Numbered from the stretch's first letter, positions 1 to 8,966 are shown. The stretch: DNA of 64,000 nt from Williamsia sp. DF01-3 (GCF_023051145.1 NZ_JALKFS010000005.1:1612001-1676000), one strand, 5' to 3'. Notes: generated from the letters alone by a model not told the origin. Numbers and translations: made by a program.

Positions 1-434
1 AAAGCTTTCACTGAATTGCGCGCGGTAATATGCGCGAGCTGATCAATTCGTGCCTCCAAAATCTCGAAACTGTGGTCGATGTTTGATATCTGGGTCTCGG
101 ACAGCATTTTCTCGAGCGTAGCGACAGGGGAAAGTGGATACTTCATTGGGAGAGCGGCGGCCACTGCACAAACTAAAGCCACGAACGATGCAATCAACGA
201 AGTGACGAACAGGCCCGCCACCCACCCTTGATAGTCGCTCGGTGAGAGTTTGAGTTGAGTTTGAAGAACGAAATAGAGGGATATTAAAGAAATTGTGGCC
301 ATGACGATCGAAAAGGATCGAGTTTCAAAAGAGCTTTTTCTAGCCCAAGCGTCCGATACTTCCTTATCGATGAAGTCGGATAGTATTTTGTAGTTGGCAG
401 CGTCGGCGCCATGAACGTCGACCACGCTATTCAT
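1..434 (-). CDS. Two-helix membrane protein, partial (runs off left edge)
   Basis: About 144 codons are visible from an ATG at 434, open to the window edge with no stop. A polar N-terminus of about 40 residues is followed by two hydrophobic segments, roughly residues 42-58 and 71-95, then a charged region that looks helical (LEARIDQLAHI). The codons are rich in AAA, ATA and TTA, unlike the rest of the window, which suggests foreign DNA. A GGAG lies directly against the ATG, so the GTG at 425, with better spacing, may be the true start. The gene overlaps the small upstream reading frame by 8 bases. I do not recognise the family; a membrane protein of a mobile element or defence locus is possible but unproven. 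Confidence 0.65.
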   Translation of the reverse strand, partial: MNSVVDVHGADAANYKILSDFIDKEVSDAWARKSSFETRSFSIVMATISLISLYFVLQTQLKLSPSDYQGWVAGLFVTSLIASFVALVCAVAAALPMKYPLSPVATLEKMLSETQISNIDHSFEILEARIDQLAHITARNSVKA

Positions 435-615
435 CTCCGCGTTTGCCAAACTTTTGGATCTGGCTGTCCTTGAGGCTTTCCCGGTAATCAGGCTCCGAGT
501 CGTTAGCCTGCGCGTCACCGTTTTTTCCGTTGCCGATCGCTCCTTGCTGGTCGTTGGGGGTCGCCGTCACCTGACGGACCACTTTGTCCCGCATTCGAAG
601 CATGAACTTGCGCAT
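427..615 (-). CDS. Small hypothetical protein, 62 aa
   Basis: A 62-residue frame beginning MRKFMLRMRDKVVRQ. The start is basic, the middle is rich in Asn, Asp and Gly, and the end is Lys-rich. Its stop overlaps the start of the downstream membrane-protein gene by 8 bases, the arrangement expected for translational coupling, and this is the main support for it being real. The ribosome site upstream is weak (GGTAGAA). No family is recognised, and it could be chance. Confidence 0.35.
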   Translation of the reverse strand: MRKFMLRMRDKVVRQVTATPNDQQGAIGNGKNGDAQANDSEPDYRESLKDSQIQKFGKRGDE

Positions 616-866
616 GACCGATTCTACCGCGTACCACGTCAGCTCCGTGGTTCATCGCTGAGTAGAACCGGTGTACGTCGATGCCGGCAAACTGGGACGC
701 CGAGGCGAGGCAGCAGTCGTTCTTGCGTTCGCATGAGACCTGTAGGCCATCGGCAATCGATGGGGGCTCGTGCTGATAATCTACGGTCCAGCTTTCTGCA
801 ACTTTTTGATCGCGGCTCGAAGCCCGCCGCAACCGTTGCGAGAGCACTAATCGCATGTGCGCTCGC

Positions 867-990
867 CTAACTAAACGAATCAAGCGCGATTGCAACGACG
901 TCGAGTTCGTCGTATAGGTCAGCGTAGATGTTGGCTGTCACCGTGATCGAAGCGTGCCCCACGCCTTCTGTAGAACTGCGCGTCGCCCCG
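867..990 (-). pseudogene. Tyrosine recombinase (integrase) C-terminal remnant
   Basis: Read on the minus strand, 965 to 867 encodes GHASITVTANIYADLYDE followed by about a dozen residues and a stop. This matches the C-terminal end of phage-type tyrosine integrases (LGHxSIxxTxxxYxHL), including the catalytic-tyrosine region (NIY). The preceding piece AVLQKAW lies in a neighbouring frame and would join if one base were missing near 963-967. Further upstream the sequence is no longer integrase-like and the next gene ends at 1035, so only about 40 residues survive. It is probably the scar of an element whose cargo extends left of the window. Confidence 0.6.
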
Positions 991-1034
991 CCATTCTGAG
1001 TCGAGCTGACTCCCTGACCTTGACTGGCCAGCCG

Positions 1035-2327
1035 CTATGGCCGCGCACTCGAGAGCATCGGGAAAGCGTCTGCGGGCTGCGCGGGAGACCAGTGATAGCC
1101 CTGCCCATAGCGGGCCCCGACGACGCGCGCCTGGTGTGCCTGTTCAGCGGTCTCGATGCCCTCGATGACCAGGAACTGGCCGAGCTCGGCGGTGAGTGCG
1201 GTCAAGGCGCGGGCGATCGCACGTCCGGTCGGCGTGTGTAGCGACGACCCGACGGTGCGGTCGGCTTTGAGGCCGTTGACGCCGATCGCAAGCAGGTGTT
1301 CGGCAGGTAGCCACGGCCCACCGATGTCGTCGAAGACGACGAGGTAGCCGCGCTCCCGGAGATCATCGATCACGTGGGCATCGATGAGCGCCGTGGTGGG
1401 TACGGCGACGGATTCGGTGATCTCGAGGGTGACCGATCCGGGGGCCACGCCGGCCGCTGTGGTCACCTTGTCGATCCGGTCGGCGCAGTCGGGACGGTAG
1501 AAGTGGTGGGCGGAGAAGTTGACGGCGACGCCGACGTGGTCGGCATCGGTACGTTCGCTGCGCCACCGCTGCAGATCGGCGACTGCTCGGGCCAGCATGG
1601 TCAGGTCGAACTCGATGATGAGATCGGTGTTCTCGACCAGAGGGATGAAGGCGTCGGCGGCCAGTACCCTGCGCTCAGGGTGCAGCCACCGGGCCAACGC
1701 TTCGACGGCCGTCAGCTCGCCGGTCTGCAGGTCGACGATCGGCATGTACCACGGCACGATCTGGCCGTTGTCGATCGCCGCGGCAACCTCACCGATGCCG
1801 AGCGCGGCATCGCCGTGGTCACGGGGTGTCCGGGCGTCGGTGGCTATCCGACTGCTCAGTGACCGTGCCGCGTCGAGGGCCTCACCCGCCAAGACTGCGC
1901 AATGTTGCAGTGCCACCAGATCGAAGTCCTGTGCCGCGTGCGGCGTGGTGTCGAGGACGCACAGTGTGGCGACGGGCAGATTCTCACGGCTCAGCAGGGG
2001 AATGCCGGCGTATGCTCGAAACCCCAAGCGGCGCAATGAATCGGCGACGATCTCGTCAGCATCAGGGCTGGCTGCGTCGGGAATGACGACCGGTGTGCCC
2101 CGTGCGATCACGCCGGCACACGCGGACATGTCCAGCGGAACGACGATCCCGGTGTCGAATCCGTGAGCGGCCACAGTGTATTGGTGCGTCCCGTCGATCA
2201 CGTTGATCAACGCGATCGGGCACCCGGTCACCTGCGCAGCGAGTGCGAGCACAGAAGTGAGTCCGCGAGAAGGTGTGATCCGCGTGTAGTGCGACGCCGA
2301 CTGCGCGCGTCGGTCGTCTTCGGCCAT
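1035..2327 (-). CDS. GAF-EAL protein, putative c-di-GMP phosphodiesterase
   Basis: 430 aa from the ATG at 2327, chosen because GAGGAG lies seven bases upstream; a longer frame to 2426 has no comparable site. A GAF-type sensor domain (about residues 20-150) is followed by an EAL domain (about 185-425). EAL hallmarks are present: MPIVDLQTGELTAVEAL with the signature Glu near residue 209, the Asn of VNFS, LEITES, FDDIGG in place of DDFG, LKAD, EGIE and GQGYH. Metal-binding positions look intact, so hydrolysis of c-di-GMP is plausible. There is no GGDEF domain. It sits near a second EAL protein (4037-5308), so this end of the window may set local c-di-GMP turnover. Confidence 0.88.
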   Translation of the reverse strand: MAEDDRRAQSASHYTRITPSRGLTSVLALAAQVTGCPIALINVIDGTHQYTVAAHGFDTGIVVPLDMSACAGVIARGTPVVIPDAASPDADEIVADSLRRLGFRAYAGIPLLSRENLPVATLCVLDTTPHAAQDFDLVALQHCAVLAGEALDAARSLSSRIATDARTPRDHGDAALGIGEVAAAIDNGQIVPWYMPIVDLQTGELTAVEALARWLHPERRVLAADAFIPLVENTDLIIEFDLTMLARAVADLQRWRSERTDADHVGVAVNFSAHHFYRPDCADRIDKVTTAAGVAPGSVTLEITESVAVPTTALIDAHVIDDLRERGYLVVFDDIGGPWLPAEHLLAIGVNGLKADRTVGSSLHTPTGRAIARALTALTAELGQFLVIEGIETAEQAHQARVVGARYGQGYHWSPAQPADAFPMLSSARP

Positions 2328-2468
2328 GACCACACTCCTCGGGTTGGATGACAACTCAACCACCCCCACCGAATTCCCGCGCGGGCAACCTGCCCGGATC
2401 CATCTATCGGACAACTTGTCTCGCATCCGCGGTGCGAGGCCGCCGCTATTTCGACGGCCGATAACCCC

Positions 2469-2681
2469 TTAGTTGTATTCGGGCCGCAGTGGTCTCGGGT
2501 GCGTGTCGATCAAGACCGACGCGGCATCGAACAACGACACCTTCGACACAGTCGCGACCTGCGTCAGTCGCCGCGCTGCATCAGTGCGTCTGAGCTTGCA
2601 TCGTTGCATCAGCATCCCGACGGCGATTGCGATGACGTGCCGCTCGATCAATACGCCGTCGAGCCCACTACTGGTGCCCAT
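2469..2681 (-). CDS. ANTAR-domain protein (RNA-binding antiterminator type)
   Basis: 70 aa from the ATG at 2681, with AAGGGAA seven bases upstream; a GTG nine codons earlier lacks a site. Nearly the whole protein is an ANTAR helical domain: IERHVIAIAVGMLMQR, then an Ala/Leu-rich helix pair ending in SVLIDTHPRP. ANTAR domains bind paired hexaloop RNA structures and prevent transcription termination. Most are attached to a receiver, GAF or PAS sensor; here no sensor is fused. The divergently arranged next gene and the GAF-EAL gene downstream on the same strand are possible partners, but no RNA target was identified. Confidence 0.75.
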   Translation of the reverse strand: MGTSSGLDGVLIERHVIAIAVGMLMQRCKLRRTDAARRLTQVATVSKVSLFDAASVLIDTHPRPLRPEYN

Positions 2682-2812
2682 GCGGGGTTCCCTTGTTCGA
2701 TGCGACACCGAAGGATGCCTGCGTGAAACTCCATTGTGCGCTTCTGGCTGCGTAGAAGGCGAACCACGATGATTTGACCGTCACGCGCTGACCGTAAAGA
2801 TCACTATGACCA

Positions 2813-3022
2813 TTGTCTGTTCGGCAGATTTTTCGGTACGACATACTTTCTCTGGTGTGGTGGTGGATCGGCGTCGGAGCCGTCGTCTGGGTGGTCTTGT
2901 CGATCGGCGTCGCAGTTGTTGTTGCGCGTGTGATCAGCCATGCCGATCTCGAAGACGAAGCCGAGGCCCTGCGCCGCCGCGAACACCACCGCGGGCTTCG
3001 CGATGTGTTCCGCCGCCGCTGA
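2813..3022 (+). CDS. Small single-helix membrane protein
   Basis: 69 aa from a TTG at 2813; a GTG at 2855 is an alternative, and neither has a convincing ribosome site. A strongly hydrophobic stretch (WWWIGVGAVVWVVLSIGVAV, about residues 16-40) is followed by a charged tail rich in Glu and Arg (DLEDEAEALRRREHHRG). The domain layout and the codon bias support a real gene, but no named family was recognised and the start is uncertain. Confidence 0.5.
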   Translation: MSVRQIFRYDILSLVWWWIGVGAVVWVVLSIGVAVVVARVISHADLEDEAEALRRREHHRGLRDVFRRR

Positions 3023-3115
3023 GGCGGCCGGACGACGTGTGTAGCTTCTACCCCGATGAGTATGTATATGCGCCCACCGGCACGGCTGTGCTCCGTGGCC
3101 GGTTGAGGACCGGGT

Positions 3116-4009
3116 ATGAGACACGCGCGGTGGCGCGAACGCAGCATGCTTGTTCGATGGTGGCGGCTCACGCAGACACGGAAGCCGGGAACGTTCACCG
3201 AGAAAGTCCGTTACAAAATGCTGCGAGACCATCGCGAACTCGTGGTGACGTTCGCTGACAAGGTCGCTGTACGAGACCACGTCGCGACCACCGTTGGCAC
3301 GGGGTACCTTCCGACGGTGTATGCGATCGTGGACGATCCGGAGCAGCTTCTCGCCGAAGCTTTGCCGCGACAATATGTCGTGAAGCCGTCCCACGGGAGC
3401 GGGGCTGTCGTGGTGGTCTCCGACGCTGCCGATCTCGGCGCACGTCTACCCGGTGTGGAGGCGTGCTGGTCCTACATCCATGTCCGCCCCGAGCACGCAG
3501 ACCGTGGCCAGTTGACGGCGATCGCGCGCTACTGGGTACAGCAGTTGTACGGGCAGGGCCCGAACCGGGAGTGGGCATATGGCCATGTTCCTCGGCGGGT
3601 CATCGTCGAAGAACTGCTGATGAATGACCTCGGTAACGTACCCGACGACTACAAGTTCTTCGTCTTCCACGGCAGATGTGAGTTCATTCAGGTCGACACA
3701 GGGCGTTTTGGCAAGAGAACCCAGAACTTCTACCGAAGGCCCTGGACCCTTTTGCCGCTGAGTGGTGGTCCTCCGCCCGCTGAGCATCCCCAGGCGGCAC
3801 CGGCGTGCTTGGACGAGATGATCATCGTGGCCGAGAAACTGGCCGCCTCCACCGATTTCGTCCGGGTCGACCTGTACGTCGTCGACGGGCGAGTGGTGTT
3901 CGGCGAGATGACGAACTACCCCGCCGGTGGGGAGAGTCCCTTCCACCCGGAGTCGTTCGATCGAGAGTTCGGTCGAACGTGGCGGGTTCCGAAGGCTTAC
4001 GTCGACTGA
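3116..4009 (+). CDS. TupA-like ATP-grasp protein (cell-surface glycan or polymer synthesis)
   Basis: 297 aa, ATG at 3116 with GAGGA seven bases upstream. The protein resembles the TupA-like ATP-grasp family: an N-terminal FTEKVRYKMLRDHRE-type segment, KVAVRDHV, the nucleotide-binding VVKPSHGSGAVVVV near residue 90, VEELL, DYKFFVFHG, and a C-terminal acidic metal site (FVRVDLY, GEMTNYPAGG). Members are found in teichuronopeptide and capsular polysaccharide loci, where they join an amino acid or sugar to a surface polymer. It stands alone between two c-di-GMP genes, so surface-polymer regulation by c-di-GMP is a possible link, not shown. Confidence 0.8.
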   Translation: MRHARWRERSMLVRWWRLTQTRKPGTFTEKVRYKMLRDHRELVVTFADKVAVRDHVATTVGTGYLPTVYAIVDDPEQLLAEALPRQYVVKPSHGSGAVVVVSDAADLGARLPGVEACWSYIHVRPEHADRGQLTAIARYWVQQLYGQGPNREWAYGHVPRRVIVEELLMNDLGNVPDDYKFFVFHGRCEFIQVDTGRFGKRTQNFYRRPWTLLPLSGGPPPAEHPQAAPACLDEMIIVAEKLAASTDFVRVDLYVVDGRVVFGEMTNYPAGGESPFHPESFDREFGRTWRVPKAYVD

Positions 4010-4036
4010 CGGAGCCTCGCCGCAGCACGATCGATT

Positions 4037-5308
4037 TCAGTGATGATGTTGTGACGCAGAGTCATTCCGATGGTGTATCCGTCGCATGAGGGCTCGGGCA
4101 GCGGTGGTCACAGTGGTCCGGTCGTGTGTGAGCGTGTACGCATACCGGCGGTCCGGGTCGTCAGGAGGGTCGCCGAGGTCGCGGGCGATGAGCGCTCCGA
4201 AGAAGTGCGGGCCGGTGACCGTGATCGTCCACTCGTTGACCAGGTCGTCGTCGATGCCTAGTGGGACCCCGATGACGCCGCGCGCCGGACGAGTCGGCAT
4301 GCCGACGCCGAAGGCTGCAACAAAGGCATGGGAGTGGGTTGCGGCCAGGGCTGAGAATCGCGCTGCGACAACGGGTCCGAAGCTTGTGGCGTCTTGAAAG
4401 GTGGCCAGGACCGTGACCGGGGCCCGAAGTGTCGCGGCCATGTCCTCGAGGTGGCGGGACAGCGTGATGAGCAGGCTCTTGCGGCCGATGCGCGGTCTGA
4501 TCGTCTTCAGGGCCTCCGACGGTGGGCTCGGCGGCGCGTTGCGCACGTCAGTGAGTGGGAGCATCCTGTTCGACACCGCTGGGAAGACGTGGGGCAGGGG
4601 TGCGGGATGTCCGAACAGCCAACCTTGGCCGTGTGTCGCGCCGAGCGCCAGAGCCTGTTCGAGGTCGGCCTCGGTTTCGATACCCTCCGCGATCAGCTCG
4701 GTGGCAGGGGTGGCTTCGATGTAGGCGGCGATGGCAGCGAGGGTCGCAGTGTGTATCGGGGTCGGGCGGCGAGTCCGGGTCAGTGGGCCGTCGATCTTGA
4801 TGATCTCCGGTGCAACGAAGTCCAGCATGGTGAGGCAGTCCGGATTGGAGCCGACGTCGTCGAGGGCCACCCCCCATCCGAGCGCCCTGGCTTCGTCGGC
4901 GATTTCCAGAACACGACCGGGGTCGACAAGCAGCGCGCGCTCAGTGATCTCGATGACCACGCGGCCAGGCCACGCGTCACCGTTCGACGCCACGCCTGCG
5001 GTCGGCGACAGGCTCGACGATGTGTCGGCTTCGACGTTGATGAAGAGGGTGTACGAGCCGGGTAGCCCCGCATCGCACGCTCCGCGCAACGCAGCTCGCT
5101 GCGCCGCGCGATCAAGGGTTGCCAGTGTGCCGTCGTCCCGAGCAGAACCAAACACGTTGCCTGGGTTCAGGTCTGGTCGGCTGGGCCACCGTGCGAGTGC
5201 CTCGTACCCGGCTGTCTCCCCGTCGCGCAAGTCGACGATCGGCTGGTAGACGCATACGACGGGAACAGTGAGGATCCCCGACGGTGGATCTTCACTTCGG
5301 TCCGTCAT
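4037..5308 (-). CDS. EAL-DICT protein, putative c-di-GMP phosphodiesterase
   Basis: 423 aa. An N-terminal EAL domain (about residues 15-250) shows YQPIVDLRDGETAGYEAL, FINVE, VIEITERAL, ALDDVGSN, IIKIDGPL, AEGIET and HGQGWLFGHP. The C-terminal part (about 275-410), starting IGRKSLLITLSRHLEDMA, resembles the DICT sensory domain found fused to GGDEF/EAL and HTH modules in actinobacteria and cyanobacteria. Loop 6 reads DDVGSN instead of DDFGTG, which may affect activity. DICT is thought to respond to light or other signals together with two-component systems. The gene is convergent with the TupA-like gene, which ends 27 bases away. Confidence 0.85.
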   Translation of the reverse strand: MTDRSEDPPSGILTVPVVCVYQPIVDLRDGETAGYEALARWPSRPDLNPGNVFGSARDDGTLATLDRAAQRAALRGACDAGLPGSYTLFINVEADTSSSLSPTAGVASNGDAWPGRVVIEITERALLVDPGRVLEIADEARALGWGVALDDVGSNPDCLTMLDFVAPEIIKIDGPLTRTRRPTPIHTATLAAIAAYIEATPATELIAEGIETEADLEQALALGATHGQGWLFGHPAPLPHVFPAVSNRMLPLTDVRNAPPSPPSEALKTIRPRIGRKSLLITLSRHLEDMAATLRAPVTVLATFQDATSFGPVVAARFSALAATHSHAFVAAFGVGMPTRPARGVIGVPLGIDDDLVNEWTITVTGPHFFGALIARDLGDPPDDPDRRYAYTLTHDRTTVTTAARALMRRIHHRNDSASQHHH

Positions 5309-5425
5309 GGGCGCGTATCTCCGCTGTCAGCAGGCCTGCCGAGCTGTCGTCGAAAGCCTAGCCGACGATCTCGTGGGGAGTGGGGCATGCGTGTGTCAGG
5401 ACGTGGAGAGGTGAGTCCCTGCGCA

Positions 5426-7048
5426 TCACTTGCTCTGGGCCTGCTGGAACGCAGCCGCGACCATACCCACGTCGTCACCTACCTGGAAGATCCCGCGGGG
5501 GAGATCAGGGAACACCGCGTTGCTGACCCCGACGACGAAGAGCAGTCGACGGCCGTCAGCGACTTCGAGATAGCCCGACAGCCCCTGGATCGTCATCACC
5601 AACCGTCCCGTGACGGGCTCGGCGTCGGCGGAGGTTCCCGTCTTACCGACGACCTTTCCCTTGGCGGGACTGTCGACCCCCACCCCACTGAGGGAGCCGC
5701 GCTCGCCCAGGATGGGTTGTCCCGCCCAGAAGGTGTCGGCCCACGGTCGTCCGTCCACCCACTTGAACCACTGTGTGATCGCGGTGGGCGTGGCCGACGA
5801 CGGGTCGCTGCCCTGCCCGTCGACGATGACGAAGTCGGACGGCGAGATGCCGGCTTCGGTAGCGAGGTCCCGGATCGCGGGCAGGCCGTCGGAACAGTCC
5901 TTCGACCCTGCCTCGACCGCCAGCAGGCAGAGGAAATCGTTTGCGCCCGTGTTGTAGCTGGTGGCCAGGATCATCGAACCCATCTCTTGGAGCGGTACGG
6001 ATTCGAGTTTCGCGAGGCGCAGATCGTCTCGATAGCTGTTCTCGGCCGGGAGTGCGGCCTGCTCGTTCACCTTGGCAGTCGATGAGACCGTTACGCCCTT
6101 GCGCTGCAGGGCTTCGATGAACAGCTGCCGCGCCCAGGTCGGAGCGTCGGTGATGCGGAAGACCGTCAGAGTCGACTTGCCCGCGGGTACCGATCCGGTC
6201 ACCCGGATGAGGGTGGGATCGAGCTCGTCCGCGCTGACCGTCATGGTGGAGTCGCTGTCGGCCGCGCCCGTGGTGACTTGCGAGTCGAGTCTGAAAAGCC
6301 CGTTGCCAGGCAGCATCTGGATGGTCGCCGGCTGTCCGGGCTGCCCTGGTGTGGCTTGGATGTCGACCAGGTTGTCGTTGACGTAAATCGACGGGACCAC
6401 CCCTTCGACCGTTGTGTAGCGCTCCCACAACCGCGGGTCGACGAGTACGTCACCGTCGACGCGGGTGACCCCGGATGCGACAACCTGGGCGGCGAGGTCA
6501 TCGAGTCCGGCGAGTGGATCGCCGGGTGCCAGTACGGCACCCGGGATGGCATCGGCGTACACGTGGTCGATGCCGTCGGTGGCGAAGTCGAACCTGCCGT
6601 CGGGTGCATTGCGCCCGCCGAGCGCCAGATCGCCGGAACCCACCAGGACGAGGTCTCCACTGAGCGTTCCTCCCACAGGAGCTTCTGTTGCGTAGACAGG
6701 ACTGGTCAGTCGCCGGTCTACGCCTAGATTCTGGTAGACCGTCCCGACGGTGAAATGCTTTGTCTGTGAGGCCATGAACATGAACTCGTCGGCCAAATTG
6801 CTGTAGACGACCTCGTCGGTCTCCGGGTCCACCACCAGATATGACCACCGCGCAGCCTTGTACTGTTCGGTCTCCATGATCGCCGTCGCGGCGGCAGGCA
6901 GCGCCTGACCTTGCCCACTAGGCGACTTCTTGTCGGATTCCGACGAGTCGCCTGAGCACGCGGCGGCGAAGAGCAGACCACCGACGGCGAATGCAGCCAG
7001 CGTCGTCCTTGCGCGATACGTCTTTGTTTGGGGTTCGACTGATGGCAT
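5426..7048 (-). CDS. dacB: D-Ala-D-Ala carboxypeptidase/endopeptidase, PBP4 type (peptidase S13), lipoprotein
   Basis: 540 aa with a lipoprotein signal: basic start, hydrophobic stretch and lipobox FAAAC with Cys31. The penicillin-binding triad is present: SxxK as SQTK at residues 94-97, SxN as SYN (in SYNTGAND), and KTG in GKTGTSAD. Family knowledge places it outside the membrane trimming peptidoglycan cross-links. ATG 7048 has AGGAAG upstream at a slightly long spacing. It is divergent from the serine hydrolase gene at 7255, and the intergenic region carries a clean inverted repeat (7101-7118) that may control both. Confidence 0.9.
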   Translation of the reverse strand: MPSVEPQTKTYRARTTLAAFAVGGLLFAAACSGDSSESDKKSPSGQGQALPAAATAIMETEQYKAARWSYLVVDPETDEVVYSNLADEFMFMASQTKHFTVGTVYQNLGVDRRLTSPVYATEAPVGGTLSGDLVLVGSGDLALGGRNAPDGRFDFATDGIDHVYADAIPGAVLAPGDPLAGLDDLAAQVVASGVTRVDGDVLVDPRLWERYTTVEGVVPSIYVNDNLVDIQATPGQPGQPATIQMLPGNGLFRLDSQVTTGAADSDSTMTVSADELDPTLIRVTGSVPAGKSTLTVFRITDAPTWARQLFIEALQRKGVTVSSTAKVNEQAALPAENSYRDDLRLAKLESVPLQEMGSMILATSYNTGANDFLCLLAVEAGSKDCSDGLPAIRDLATEAGISPSDFVIVDGQGSDPSSATPTAITQWFKWVDGRPWADTFWAGQPILGERGSLSGVGVDSPAKGKVVGKTGTSADAEPVTGRLVMTIQGLSGYLEVADGRRLLFVVGVSNAVFPDLPRGIFQVGDDVGMVAAAFQQAQSK

Positions 7049-7100
7049 GGTGGCGCACCACTTCCTGGGTCCGACTCGACACCCACTCCCGACGTGGGCG

Positions 7101-7118
7101 GTAATTACTGTAAATTAC
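7101..7118. promoter_or_regulatory. Inverted repeat in divergent promoter region
   Basis: The arms GTAATT and AATTAC flank ACTGTA, an AT-rich palindrome in otherwise GC-rich DNA, 53 bases from the dacB start and 137 bases before the serine hydrolase start. It is placed like an operator for a dimeric repressor. The PadR gene at 10390 is the nearest regulator, but a link is only a guess. Confidence 0.4.
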
Positions 7119-7254
7119 ACCGTGCAAGTTGCATTTGATGCGATTATGGTCAGCACATTGGCTCGAAGCGTCCACGGCGGGGTGGATCGGCGCGTGCCGT
7201 ATCGGGTTTCGACGGGTCGCCACGGCGGGCCGCCTTGTGTGACGGAGCGAAGAA

Positions 7255-8898
7255 ATGACCACTCGGCCGGCCCTTCTCACCCGACCTGGGCAACGAAGAC
7301 GGCCTCCGCTCACCTATTCGCTGGTGCTGGGAGTCTCGATCACACTTGTTCTCTCCGGGTGCAGTTCGTCGTCTGAGGGGTCGTCGAGGTCACTCGCAGA
7401 GTCGCCGACCAATGTTTCCGCACCACAGATCGATCGGGCAGCGGTGGATGCGGCGACCGATCAGATCGACGGGTTCGTGGGCGACATGATGTCCCGTACG
7501 GGGGCCCCGGGTATCGCCGTGGCGGTCGTCTACAAGAACGAGGTGGTCTACGCCAAGGGTTTCGGTGTCCGCAAAGTGGGTGAACCCGAACCGGTGGACA
7601 CCAGCACGATGTTTCAGCTCGCATCGGTGTCAAAGCCTTTGGCTTCCAGCGTGATCGCCACACTCGTCGGCGATGGCAAGATTTCTTGGGATGAGCCGGT
7701 GAAGATGTACGAGCCAGGATTTGTCGTCGCAGACCCGTATGTCACGGAGAACGCCACCTTCACCGATCTGCTGTCGCATCGATCGGGTCTTCCCGACCAC
7801 GGCGGCGACCTGCTCGAAGACCTCGGCTACGGCTACGAGGAGATAGTGTCGCGGCTCGATCAGCTTCCACTCGATCGTTTCCGGGACAACTACGCCTACT
7901 CGAACTATGGCTTCACCGTCGCCGGAGTTGCTGCTGCCAAATCCGAGAACACGACGTGGGCCGAGTTGTCGGAGCAGACGATCTACGAACCGCTGGGGAT
8001 GTCGAACACGACATCGAGTACCGACGAGTGGCGAAACGCTCCGAACCACGCGTACAACCACGTGCTCACCGATCCCACAACCAACACGTGGGAGGCGAAG
8101 TACGTCAGCAATCCGGAAGCGCAATCACCGGCGGGCGGCGCGAGTTCGTCGGTCGACGACATGGCCGCCTGGATTCGCATGGAGCTCGCCGATGGGATGT
8201 TCGACGGTCGTCAGATAGTGGATCCCGAAGCGCTTCAGTACACACACCAGGCCCACTCGTTCTCCCGTCCGGCGACCGAACCCGGTGCACGAGAAAGCTT
8301 CTACGGCACCGGCTTCTCGATCAACACCGATGATCGAGGCCGCGTGCAGGTTGCTCACGCCGGCGCGTTCGCGCTGGGCGCCAGCACCGATGTCGAGTTG
8401 TTGTCGAGTGAAGATCTCGGGATCGTGGTGCTCGCCAACACCGCACCCATCGGGGTCTCGGAAGCGATTTCCGCTCAATTCATGGACTACGCAAAAAACG
8501 GCGAGCTGACCGTCGACTGGGTGCCACACGTGTCAGGCCAGTTCAAACAGCTCGTCGAACATGGTCGCTCCGAGACCGATTACACCAGCCCGCCGGCCGG
8601 TGCCATGCCGCCACAAGACGCCTCGGTGTACGTGGGCAAGTTCGTGAGCCCGTTCTATGGCGCCGCCGAAGTGGTGAACGAGGGTGGTGATCTCGTGTTG
8701 AGGCTGGGCCGAGATCAACAGCTGAGCTATCCGCTCATCCACTACGACGGTGATACCTACTGGTTCCAGACGTCGGGGGAGAACGCAGTCGGGCCCACGA
8801 GTATCCAGTTCGCCGCCGCTGACGGCACTGCCGCGTCATTCACCGTCGAGTATCTCGACGCGCAGGGCCTCGGTACCTTCACGAAGGTTCCGGCATGA
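7255..8898 (+). CDS. Serine hydrolase lipoprotein, beta-lactamase/class C PBP fold
   Basis: 547 aa with a lipoprotein signal (LVLSGC, Cys36). The fold is the class C beta-lactamase/D-Ala-D-Ala peptidase superfamily: SxxK as SVSK (124-127), YxN as YSN in YAYSNYGF, and HAGA near residue 370 in the KTG-equivalent position. A C-terminal region after about residue 430 resembles the DUF3471-type beta domain often attached to this family. The ATG has GGAG upstream. It is followed closely by a second, related lipoprotein gene, and both probably act on peptidoglycan or small esters outside the membrane; the substrate cannot be read from the sequence. Confidence 0.85.
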   Translation: MTTRPALLTRPGQRRRPPLTYSLVLGVSITLVLSGCSSSSEGSSRSLAESPTNVSAPQIDRAAVDAATDQIDGFVGDMMSRTGAPGIAVAVVYKNEVVYAKGFGVRKVGEPEPVDTSTMFQLASVSKPLASSVIATLVGDGKISWDEPVKMYEPGFVVADPYVTENATFTDLLSHRSGLPDHGGDLLEDLGYGYEEIVSRLDQLPLDRFRDNYAYSNYGFTVAGVAAAKSENTTWAELSEQTIYEPLGMSNTTSSTDEWRNAPNHAYNHVLTDPTTNTWEAKYVSNPEAQSPAGGASSSVDDMAAWIRMELADGMFDGRQIVDPEALQYTHQAHSFSRPATEPGARESFYGTGFSINTDDRGRVQVAHAGAFALGASTDVELLSSEDLGIVVLANTAPIGVSEAISAQFMDYAKNGELTVDWVPHVSGQFKQLVEHGRSETDYTSPPAGAMPPQDASVYVGKFVSPFYGAAEVVNEGGDLVLRLGRDQQLSYPLIHYDGDTYWFQTSGENAVGPTSIQFAAADGTAASFTVEYLDAQGLGTFTKVPA

Positions 8899-8966
8899 AC
8901 CACGAACACGCCACCGAAGATCTCTGCAGCCCTACCGAAGTCGACCGCCACACCAGGAGAGAGCAC

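Noticed and set aside
454-870. A 138-residue plus-strand frame
   Set aside because: Arg/Ser-rich, no motif, no ribosome site; the opposite strand has the integrase scrap and the small coupled frame.
867-2000. Intact integrase gene
   Set aside because: Upstream of about 990 the minus strand no longer resembles an integrase, and the GAF-EAL gene occupies the space from 1035.
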